Both the position numbers and the translations under genes were made by a program. Positions 1 to 5,623 of a stretch of 6,084 nt of DNA are shown in pieces (position 1 is the first letter of the stretch; each line of letters opens with the position of its first letter). This DNA is from 2-12-FULL-41-17 sp964562855. Its GTDB lineage: Bacteria > Patescibacteriota > Microgenomatia > Curtissbacterales > GWA2-41-24. Under the pieces are notes generated by a model that did no database searches, was not told the DNA's origin, and worked only from the letters and a program-made list of their open reading frames with translations. The stretch covers positions 1-6,084 of the forward strand of contig CAZLVB010000041.1 of the NCBI GenBank assembly GCA_964562855.1, given 5' to 3'.

Positions 1-71
1 GACAACTGCCTGTTTGGTTGCAGTTTGCATCTGTCTTTGCAATAATCAAATTAGGTATCAAGCTGCCCTTG

Positions 72-644
72 ATGAAAAATCTTTTTTCCGGCTTTATTCA
101 TATTCCTCTTTTAATTGTTGCTCTGATCGCGATTGCAACTTTTGCCTCAATTACAATTTTCGGCGCAAATGAACATACAAGACCCCTGGAATTTATTAGA
201 AGTCTACTAAGTTCCCCATGTACAGACATAAATTGTGCTTCACCCACACCAGCCGCCACGGCTTCGGCCACGCCTTCAGGACCCATACAGACACCAACAC
301 TTCAGCCGATAAAAAAGGAGTATCAGTCGTGTTTCCAGGGCCTACCCAGAATTCCTTTTGGCTGGCAGCCGGCTGCAGGCGCTTCCAACTACAAAGTAGA
401 TATCTCAACCAGGCATGACTTCAATCCAAACTGGTCAATGACCCTACCATATCAAGTGAATCCACCAATTCCCGGTACAGGATTTTTCTGGTGGAGCGAC
501 AGTGATCCAGTCTTTAAAGACTCAGCACAAAACTCACAAAAACCACAAAACAAAACCAGATACTTCTGGAAAGTAACAGCGCAAGGTCCAGGCGGCAACG
601 CAACTTCTAAAATATTATCATTCAGGTCGATTGATTGCAGATAA
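72..644 (+). CDS. Membrane-anchored protein with Thr/Pro-rich linker and FN3-like extracellular domain
   Basis: This encodes 190 residues. A short basic N-terminus (MKN) is followed by one hydrophobic segment at about residues 9-31, acting as an uncleaved anchor or signal peptide. A Ser/Thr/Pro/Ala-rich linker covers about 56-79. Residues 93-186 resemble a fibronectin type III-like beta sandwich: a Trp (W98) near the first strand, then GASNYKVDIS, a YFWKV strand and a final LSF strand. Cys87 and Cys189 bracket this domain and could form a disulfide; Cys50 and Cys55 sit near the membrane. The domain should lie outside the cell, and its ligand is unknown. ATG 72 is chosen because MKN followed by a hydrophobic helix is a normal secretory N-terminus. 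The frame is open to the left edge (TTG at 18), so a longer or left-truncated protein is possible. No clear Shine-Dalgarno is seen. The stop overlaps the next gene by 10 nt, suggesting cotranscription with the glycan genes. The FN3 call rests on pattern only. Confidence 0.7.
   Translation: MKNLFSGFIHIPLLIVALIAIATFASITIFGANEHTRPLEFIRSLLSSPCTDINCASPTPAATASATPSGPIQTPTLQPIKKEYQSCFQGLPRIPFGWQPAAGASNYKVDISTRHDFNPNWSMTLPYQVNPPIPGTGFFWWSDSDPVFKDSAQNSQKPQNKTRYFWKVTAQGPGGNATSKILSFRSIDCR
525..551 (+). repeat. Three 9-nt units encoding a Gln-rich tripeptide repeat
   Basis: GCACAAAAC, TCACAAAAA and CCACAAAAC are consecutive in-frame units, encoding AQN, SQK and PQN in the FN3-like domain of the first gene. 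They probably form a surface loop between two beta strands. Too few copies exist to argue for variation in length. Confidence 0.5.
624..637 (+). promoter_or_regulatory. Ribosome binding site and TTG start of the first ligase gene
   Basis: AGG at 624-626 lies 8 nt before TTG at 635-637. An in-frame TGA at 632-634 directly precedes this TTG, so the protein cannot begin earlier under the standard code. The next in-frame ATG is near position 833 and would remove the first membrane segments. The site lies inside the last codons of the upstream gene, which points to translational coupling. Confidence 0.6.
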
Positions 645-1714
645 TTAGCCGGCTGATTTTAATTCTTCTTTTCTTTCTACCCCTAGCAATTTTTCCTTTT
701 AAACTATCTCCTTACGAAAAACCCAAAGTGGTAGTTTTCGAATTAGCGGTTCAGCTTTTAGTTCTTACCTTTGTGATAACTAAAAGATCCGTTTTCAAAA
801 AAATCAATCTCCCTTTTTTATTTGCTCTGACAATGATCGGTCTGCTATCCATATTTCACCTCATTTTTTCGCAAAGTCCGCTTACTTTATTCGGTAATCC
901 AATTAGACTACAGGGAACTTTTCTGCTCTGGCATTTAATGGCATTTGCGGCGATTTCATCACAAGCTACGGTAAGAAAAATTCCGGCACTTGTTCCGATC
1001 GCATCAGCACTTTTGCTTCTTGCCGGCGCTCTTTTCCTAAACCCAAATATTACCGGCCGTGCCGTCGGTACCTTGGGAGAACCAAACGCCCTTGCAGCAA
1101 CTGCCATTTTCATTTGGCCGTTTATAAACGGAAGATTCTATTTGAGAAGCTTCGCCTTAATTTTTGCAATAGTAATCGTTTCTTTAACCAGATCGCAATC
1201 GGCTATTATTGCCATCTTCCTGCAGATACTGACCCTTGCTAGTATTTACCTTTTCGGCTTCACTAAAAAAGTTTTAGTCTTTGCTCTTATTCTTCTTGTT
1301 TTGAGCCTCTCCTTACCATTTTTTCAACAAAACCTGTACGAAAGCAGAGAAAAAATCTGGAAAGTATCAATTTTTGCAGGTTTTTTTATCCTTATTCTTG
1401 GAGCGGGTTTTGGTAACGCCGAAACCCAAATCGAAAAAGCTGCATATTACCTTAACAGCCCTATAAAGCTCAATTACGTGGATAGTGCCCATAACTTTCT
1501 TCTCGACTGGTGGATACAAGGAGGAATTCTTGGACTCTTGTCAATAACCTTCCTGTCGATCAGAACTCTTTATTTGCTGACAAAAAAGAAGATGGCAGTG
1601 GAACTAGTCGCATTGCTGGGAATAATTGCGATAATGTCTTTTAATCCCGCAAGCGTTGTCACGCTCGCCGCTTTCTGGTGGCTCATCGGCCGAGGCTTTT
1701 CTCATAAAACATAG
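635..1714 (+). CDS. O-antigen ligase family (Wzy_C-type) polytopic membrane protein, short form
   Basis: This 359-residue protein is almost entirely hydrophobic, with roughly ten membrane segments. It probably uses a polyprenyl-linked glycan as donor, either transferring or polymerising it on the outer face of the cytoplasmic membrane; substrate and acceptor are unknown. Family-like features appear in the usual order: a KLSPYEKPK segment after the first helix, GNPIRLQG near residue 90, GTLGEPNALA from residue 145, TRSQSA at 185-190 in the place of the family's S/T-R-A/S-G motif (Arg186), and DSAHNFLLDWWIQGG from residue 283 with His286 in the typical HN motif of the external loop. At 359 residues it is short for the family and lacks the TPR tail of its neighbour. 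It starts with TTG, overlaps the upstream gene by 10 nt and ends 31 nt before the next start. I am confident in the family but not in ligase versus polymerase activity. Confidence 0.8.
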   Translation: MQIISRLILILLFFLPLAIFPFKLSPYEKPKVVVFELAVQLLVLTFVITKRSVFKKINLPFLFALTMIGLLSIFHLIFSQSPLTLFGNPIRLQGTFLLWHLMAFAAISSQATVRKIPALVPIASALLLLAGALFLNPNITGRAVGTLGEPNALAATAIFIWPFINGRFYLRSFALIFAIVIVSLTRSQSAIIAIFLQILTLASIYLFGFTKKVLVFALILLVLSLSLPFFQQNLYESREKIWKVSIFAGFFILILGAGFGNAETQIEKAAYYLNSPIKLNYVDSAHNFLLDWWIQGGILGLLSITFLSIRTLYLLTKKKMAVELVALLGIIAIMSFNPASVVTLAAFWWLIGRGFSHKT

Positions 1715-1745
1715 CCAATTTGAAATTTGTGTTAAGATTTCTCGT

Positions 1746-3752
1746 GTGATCGTAAAACTCGCTAAATTTGTAGACAAAGCGATTTGGTTCTCATTCCTAG
1801 CCCTTGTAACAATCACTCCACTTATTTTCTCAACCCGAAACACCGAAATCTTCGAAATACCTAAAATGCATTTCGTTTATTTTGGGGCGATTCTCGTTTT
1901 CTTCCTGACACTCATCAAATTCACTTTCGAGGGAAAAGTGTCCTTTCCCAAAAACTGGATCTTTTTTTCTTTTTTGGTTTTTGTCGTTTTTCAGATAACC
2001 CCGACTCTTTTCTCTTCCGACAAATTCACTTCGGTTTTCGGCTATCCGTCACGCTTAAACGGAGGTCTGCTTTCACAGTTTGCCTATCTTGCTATTTTTG
2101 TAGCCGCCTTAGTTAATCTTTCAAAAAACCAGGCCAAAAAACTGCTTGCGGCGGCAGTTATTGCTGCGTTGGCTGTAGCCATATGGGGAATCCCGGGACA
2201 TTTCGGCCACGATCCAAGCTGTCTTGTTTTGACCGGCAGGCTGACTTCAGATTGCTGGCAAAAGGAGTTTGACCCGACATTGCGCATTTTCTCAACACTT
2301 GGACAACCCAACTGGCTGGCATCTTACCTTGTTCTTGTTTCACCTTTCTCGATTTATTTTTTATTTGCCGCAAAAAAATCAAGGGCAAAAAATTTTTTCC
2401 TAGCAACATCCATCATCTTATATACAGCTATTCTGATGACAACCTCCCGCGCCGGGCTCTTGGGGTTTTTGATCGCACTAATTATTTTTAGTCTACTTTT
2501 GCTCCTTTGTGCATTTAAAACAATAAAACAAAACTTTCCTTTACTTGGTCTTTTTGTTGTGAGTTTAGTTGTGATTACAGCACTTTTCGGCGGGTTTTTA
2601 TTTGAAAGAATCGGCGAGGTAATCGGCAGATATCAGTTGCCAGTTGCCAGTCGCCAGAGACCAGAAACTACCCAACTACCCAATAACCTAACAACTCAAG
2701 TACCTGCTGCGGGTGGTACCGAATCCAGTACTATCCGTCTTATCGTCTGGAAAGGAGCAGTCGAGGCATTCAAACATAGACCAATTTTAGGATTTGGTCC
2801 GGAAACATTTGCCTATTCTTACTATTTATTTAGACCTGCCGAACACAACCAAACCACCGAATGGAACTTTTTTTACAACAAGGCTCATAATGAATTTTTA
2901 AATTATTTTGCCGGAATCGGTGCTGTCGGTACCTCGCTTTACATTGCCTTTCTGGCCACAATCTTGATAAGTTTTTATAAGCTTATAAGAAGATCTGGAG
3001 GGGAATCTACTTTCTTACTTTCGGCAGGGTTCGCGTCAACTGCTGGCTACCAAACAACAATCTTTTTCGGTTTTTCCACTGTAACATCACAGCTGATATT
3101 TTACTTAAGTCTCGCGCTGGCTTTAATTTACGCAAACGGCCAGAACCTAAAAAGCCTGAACTTAAATCCTCCAGTTAAAACAAAATATATCAAAAGCTCA
3201 GTTTTGGTTATTATCGCAGCAATCACTTTAACAATACCTATCCGTTTTTATCTTGCCGATGTTTTGCTCGCCCATGCCAAACGTACTGCCACAACCAACA
3301 TCGGCCAAGCGCAAAAAGACTACGAAAGCGCATCAAACATTTTCCCTTTTAAAAGCCCTTTCTACATAGCCGATAATGCCTATGCTAACTCAATTTATGC
3401 GACCAGTTTTGAAGATAGAAATGCTGGCCAAAAGTTTGCCGAAAGATCAGGCAATCTGTCATTCCAGGCCTTGACTCTTTCTCCAAACAATTTGATAGTA
3501 GCCAGGAAGGTTGCCAATGCGTTTTTCATTTTGGCGGACACGAGCAACGTTTATGGACAAAGTGCGCTCGAAGTCGGCAATAAATTGACTCAGCTTGCCC
3601 CAACAGATCCGCAATCGTACTATACTTTAGCCCAGATTCAGGCAGGTCTAGATAAAAAAGAGGAAGCCCAAAAGACGCTTGAGGAAGCTCTGAGATTAAA
3701 GACGGATTATTCGGAAGCACAAGAATTGCTTCAACAATTGACCCTTCGATAA
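1746..3752 (+). CDS. O-antigen ligase family (Wzy_C-type) membrane protein with C-terminal TPR tail
   Basis: From GTG 1746 this encodes 668 residues. The N-terminal two thirds are polytopic membrane segments with family motifs: STLGQPNWLA at 183-192, TSRAG at 233-237 (Arg235), an external loop with IRLIVWKGA from residue 330 and GFGPETFAYSYYLFRP after it, and KAHNEFLNY with His381 in the HN motif. After the last helix (about 485-503) comes a helical tail of about 165 residues. Its end (612-668) reads as a TPR unit, with YYTLAQIQAGLDKKEEA and KTLEEALRL. The likely role is glycan transfer or polymerisation at the outer face of the membrane. GTG 1746 places a short KLAKFVDK basic stretch before the first helix. 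A TTG at 1656 would add 30 non-hydrophobic residues inside the upstream gene. Two oddities: residues 297-318 are encoded by short tandem repeats, and the last residues and stop codon lie within a REP-like repeat. Confidence 0.82.
   Translation: MIVKLAKFVDKAIWFSFLALVTITPLIFSTRNTEIFEIPKMHFVYFGAILVFFLTLIKFTFEGKVSFPKNWIFFSFLVFVVFQITPTLFSSDKFTSVFGYPSRLNGGLLSQFAYLAIFVAALVNLSKNQAKKLLAAAVIAALAVAIWGIPGHFGHDPSCLVLTGRLTSDCWQKEFDPTLRIFSTLGQPNWLASYLVLVSPFSIYFLFAAKKSRAKNFFLATSIILYTAILMTTSRAGLLGFLIALIIFSLLLLLCAFKTIKQNFPLLGLFVVSLVVITALFGGFLFERIGEVIGRYQLPVASRQRPETTQLPNNLTTQVPAAGGTESSTIRLIVWKGAVEAFKHRPILGFGPETFAYSYYLFRPAEHNQTTEWNFFYNKAHNEFLNYFAGIGAVGTSLYIAFLATILISFYKLIRRSGGESTFLLSAGFASTAGYQTTIFFGFSTVTSQLIFYLSLALALIYANGQNLKSLNLNPPVKTKYIKSSVLVIIAAITLTIPIRFYLADVLLAHAKRTATTNIGQAQKDYESASNIFPFKSPFYIADNAYANSIYATSFEDRNAGQKFAERSGNLSFQALTLSPNNLIVARKVANAFFILADTSNVYGQSALEVGNKLTQLAPTDPQSYYTLAQIQAGLDKKEEAQKTLEEALRLKTDYSEAQELLQQLTLR
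2634..2697 (+). repeat. Tandem 7-nt then 8-nt repeats inside the long ligase gene
   Basis: Units of 7 nt run at 2634 (CAGTTGC), 2641 (CAGTTGC), 2648 (CAGTCGC), 2655 (CAGAGAC), then CAG. From 2666 the period becomes 8 nt: AACTACCC at 2666 and 2674, AATAACCT at 2682, AACAACTC at 2690. The stretch stays in frame and encodes about residues 297-318, a Gln/Pro/Thr-rich segment. It lies in the external loop just before the conserved IRLIVWKGA element. It resembles the short tandem repeats known between genes in cyanobacteria and, from memory, in Patescibacteria, rather than normal coding sequence. Confidence 0.75.
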
Positions 3753-3829
3753 ACTCAGGGCAAGCAAGCTCAGGGCAAGCGATTGACCCTTCGATAAACT
3801 CAGGGTCATCTTGAGCTTCGTCGAAAGAT
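3737..3829. repeat. REP-like repeat cluster: two identical 24-nt direct copies, a partial copy and an inverted copy
   Basis: The 24-nt element beginning ATTGACCCTTCGAT occurs identically at 3737-3760 and 3782-3805. Between them CTCAGGGCAAG is repeated at 3754 and 3769, marking a partial copy. At 3810-3827 the related sequence CTTGAGCTTCGTCGAAAG lies in inverted orientation. The first copy overlaps the 3' end of the long ligase gene and provides its TAA at 3750-3752. The minus strand reads as ALSLSKGQ or PEFIEG peptides, which are common false predictions from this repeat class. No transposase is present in the window. Confidence 0.8.
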
Positions 3830-3830
3830 T
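3785..3830 (+). other. Imperfect RNA hairpin formed by opposed REP-like copies
   Basis: Copy two and the inverted copy can fold together. CTCAGG (3799-3804) pairs with CTTGAG (3810-3815), with one G-U pair, around the loop GTCAT. TTCGA (3790-3794) pairs with TCGAA (3821-3825). AA at 3796-3797 pairs with TT at 3817-3818 between them. A competing small hairpin pairs GACCCT (3785-3790) with AGGGTC (3802-3807). There is no following T-run, so a classic intrinsic terminator is unlikely. A role in mRNA end protection or attenuation between the two gene blocks is only inferred. Confidence 0.5.
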
Positions 3831-3968
3831 GACAATTGACCTTTGACATCTGACAATACAATTGAATTTTCCATTTACCATCTGTCATTTTTCATTGATT
3901 TAATAATTGATCAATTGGAAAATTATAAAATTGCAAATATATGGAATATGGAAAATGGACAACGGAAG
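3829..3968. repeat. Degenerate heptanucleotide array of about 20 units filling the gap before glyA
   Basis: The stretch can be cut into 20 consecutive 7-nt units without a phase break. Clear runs are TTGACAA, TTGACCT, TTGACAT, CTGACAA from 3829; CCATTTA, CCATCTG, TCATTTT, TCATTGA from 3871; and ATGGAAT, ATGGAAA, ATGGACA, ACGGAAG from 3941. The distance from 3829 to 3941 is exactly 16 units. The middle units (3899-3940) are weaker and AT-rich. Together with the adjacent REP-like cluster this accounts for the whole gap between the long ligase gene and glyA, so no further gene is supported here. Confidence 0.7.
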
Positions 3969-3981
3969 ATATTTCTCTATG
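3964..3981 (+). promoter_or_regulatory. Probable ribosome binding site and ATG of glyA
   Basis: GGAAG at 3964-3968 lies 10 nt before ATG 3979. It belongs to the last unit of the heptanucleotide array. An upstream in-frame ATG at 3955 also lies in a repeat unit and would add eight residues. TTG 3907 would add 24 residues encoded wholly by repeat-derived sequence. Homology starts close after ATG 3979, so that start is preferred. Confidence 0.5.
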
Positions 3982-5298
3982 ACTCTATCAAAAACTGATC
4001 CACAAATCTCTAAACTAATTGCTCTTGAAGAAAAGCGGCAGACGGAAGTTCTGGAAATGATTCCTTCGGAAAACTATGCTTCCCGTGCCGTCCAAGAAGC
4101 CCTGGCAACTGTTCTAACCAACAAATATTCGGAAGGTTATCCCAAAAAACGTTATTATCAGGGCAATCGGATAATCGACGAAGTCGAGATTTTAGCGCAG
4201 GATAGAGCCAAAAAATTATTCGGCGTTCCCCATGCCAATGTCCAGCCTTACTCCGGCTCCCCCGCCAACACCGCCGTCTATCTTGCCCTCTGCCAACCCC
4301 AAAAAGACAAAATCATGGGGTTAATTTTAGCTTCTGGCGGCCACCTCACTCATGGCGCGCCGGTTTCAATTTCCGGCAAATACTTTAAAACTGTTACTTA
4401 TGAGCTGGGCAAAGACGGCTATTTAGATTATCAGGCAATTGCCAAAATTGCCCAAAAAGAAAAACCCCAAATAATTGTCTGCGGGTTTACCGCATATCCG
4501 CGAATTATCGATTTTAAAAGATTCGGCCAGATCGCCGACTCTTGCGGCGCTTATTTACTGGCCGACATTTCGCACATCACCGGCTTGATTGTGGCCGGCG
4601 TCCATCCCTCACCGGTCCCATATTCCCACATTGTCATGACCACCACCCATAAAACTTTGCGCGGACCCCGTGGAGCAATCCTCATGGTCACCGAAAAAGG
4701 CCTGAAGAAAAACCCGGAATTGACCGAAAAAATCGACAAGGCAGTTTTCCCTGGGCTCCAAGGAGGACCGCATGATAATCAAACTGCCGCCATCGCCGTC
4801 GCCCTTCGCGAGGCTGGCGGTAAACCCTTCAAAAAATACGGACAGCAGATCGTCAAAAACACCAAGGCACTCGCATCTTCGCTTTCCACTTTTCAATTTG
4901 ATCTAACAAGCGGCGGCTCCGACAATCACCTGATACTGATCGATCTTCGAAACAAAGGCGTCAACGGCGCAATTGCGGCTATTGCTCTTGAAGCTGCCGG
5001 TATTGTTGTTAACAAAAACGGCGTGCCGTTCGATACAAACCCGCCGTTTTATCCCTCGGGAATCCGCCTTGGCACTCCGGCCATTACCACCCGCGGCATG
5101 AAGGAGGCCGAAATGAAAAAAATCGCCCAGTGGATTTCTGCCGCAATCGATGAGGTCAAAAACGAAAGATTTCCGGCAGAAAAAGAAGCCAGAATTCAAT
5201 TCATGAAAGGCTTCAGAATCAGGGTCGACCATAACGGTAATCTGAAAAGAATTACACAAGAAGTCAGAACTTTAACTAAAAAATTTCCAATTCCATAA
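3979..5298 (+). CDS. glyA: Serine hydroxymethyltransferase
   Basis: This PLP-dependent cytosolic enzyme converts serine and tetrahydrofolate to glycine and 5,10-methylene-THF. The 439-residue product, slightly longer than the usual 410-420, carries the family signatures in order: PSENYAS at 29-35, NKYSEGYPKKRYYQG around 48-62 (Glu52 and Tyr60 match active-site residues), the GGHLTHG motif with His122 positioned to stack on PLP, ADISH at 195-199 with Asp196 for the pyridine nitrogen, TTTHKTLRGPRG with Lys225 as the Schiff-base lysine, FPGLQGGP, and SGIRLGT with Arg363 for the substrate carboxylate. All expected catalytic residues are present, so it should be active. The start follows the last unit of a repeat array. 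Its stop codon touches the next ATG, and folD lies just beyond, so this is probably a one-carbon operon. Whether transcription starts in the repetitive gap or continues from upstream is not clear. Confidence 0.97.
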   Translation: MTLSKTDPQISKLIALEEKRQTEVLEMIPSENYASRAVQEALATVLTNKYSEGYPKKRYYQGNRIIDEVEILAQDRAKKLFGVPHANVQPYSGSPANTAVYLALCQPQKDKIMGLILASGGHLTHGAPVSISGKYFKTVTYELGKDGYLDYQAIAKIAQKEKPQIIVCGFTAYPRIIDFKRFGQIADSCGAYLLADISHITGLIVAGVHPSPVPYSHIVMTTTHKTLRGPRGAILMVTEKGLKKNPELTEKIDKAVFPGLQGGPHDNQTAAIAVALREAGGKPFKKYGQQIVKNTKALASSLSTFQFDLTSGGSDNHLILIDLRNKGVNGAIAAIALEAAGIVVNKNGVPFDTNPPFYPSGIRLGTPAITTRGMKEAEMKKIAQWISAAIDEVKNERFPAEKEARIQFMKGFRIRVDHNGNLKRITQEVRTLTKKFPIP

Positions 5299-5619
5299 AT
5301 GGAAAGAGCAGAAATTTACCGCAAAAAAAGAAAAGAAAGTACAAACATGTTTCTAACCGCCGTGGTTCTAATCGGGGCCGGCGCCGCAGCACTAGGAGTT
5401 TATATCCAGAAAGATCAGGCTGAAGTAGAAAGGATAGACCAGGAAACAACTGAGATTAGTCGCCAAATTTCATTAACCGAAGAGGAGAAGACCCAGCTGA
5501 TATCGCAAATTCCCCCAAAGGATACTAATTCCAATCTCGGTCGAATCGGCGCATTTTCCGCTGGAATGGGTTTGATTTTTGCAGCGGCCGCAGCAGCACA
5601 AGCAACTCAAGAAAGGTAA
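5299..5619 (+). CDS. Small membrane protein of unknown function between glyA and folD
   Basis: I do not recognise this 106-residue protein. A highly basic, hydrophilic N-terminus (residues 1-16, with RKKRK) precedes a hydrophobic helix at 17-36. A charged, probably coiled-coil stretch follows at 38-70, rich in Glu, Gln and Ile/Leu. After a PPKDTN turn, a second Gly/Ala-rich hydrophobic segment spans about 83-102, including a run of six Ala, and the protein ends in QER. By the positive-inside rule, both ends would face the cytoplasm with the coiled coil outside, forming a helical hairpin. ATG 5299 follows the glyA stop with no gap and folD starts one base after its TAA, so expression is probably coupled to both. 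ATG 5347 is an alternative start with a GAAAG ahead of it, but it would remove the basic leader. There is no evidence of a folate-related domain. Confidence 0.75.
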   Translation: MERAEIYRKKRKESTNMFLTAVVLIGAGAAALGVYIQKDQAEVERIDQETTEISRQISLTEEEKTQLISQIPPKDTNSNLGRIGAFSAGMGLIFAAAAAAQATQER

Positions 5620-5623
5620 AATG
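5612..5623 (+). promoter_or_regulatory. Ribosome binding site and ATG of folD
   Basis: AAAGG at 5612-5616 sits 4 nt before ATG 5621, inside the last codons of the preceding gene. The short spacing and one-base gap between genes suggest coupled translation. Confidence 0.6.

Noticed and set aside
1..71. Possible separate upstream gene end or promoter at the left edge
   Set aside because: Frame 3 is open to the edge and joins the first gene, but no recognisable protein end, promoter pair or RNA is visible in 71 nt.
632..634. TGA read as Gly (as in Gracilibacteria/SR1), which could extend the first ligase gene upstream
   Set aside because: No gene in the window contains an in-frame TGA, and the TTG directly after it has a good ribosome binding site, so the standard code explains the data.
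1656..1745. Longer form of the long ligase starting at TTG 1656
   Set aside because: The added 30 residues lie partly inside the preceding gene, are not hydrophobic and do not look like the family N-terminus; GTG 1746 gives a normal start.
3785..3807. Intrinsic terminator after the long ligase gene
   Set aside because: The GACCCT/AGGGTC stem has no following T-run and the loop is long; it fits the repeat family better.
3836..3862. Promoter-like TTGACC (3836-3841) and TACAAT (3857-3862)
   Set aside because: The spacer is only 15 nt, and the repeat array yields several TTGAC boxes by its nature, so no single promoter can be chosen.
3526..3888. Minus-strand reading frames with PEFIEG and LSLSKG peptides
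   Set aside because: Their sequence comes from the REP-like and heptamer repeats and from the antisense of the long ligase gene; such peptides are typical false predictions.
4200..5150. Higher GC content of glyA than of the ligase genes as a sign of transfer
   Set aside because: The ligases are rich in Phe, Ile, Leu and Lys codons, which lowers GC; the contrast between a soluble enzyme and membrane proteins explains it without transfer.
4551..5259. Minus-strand reading frames opposite glyA
   Set aside because: They are shadows of a strongly conserved enzyme gene and lack ribosome binding sites or recognisable domains.
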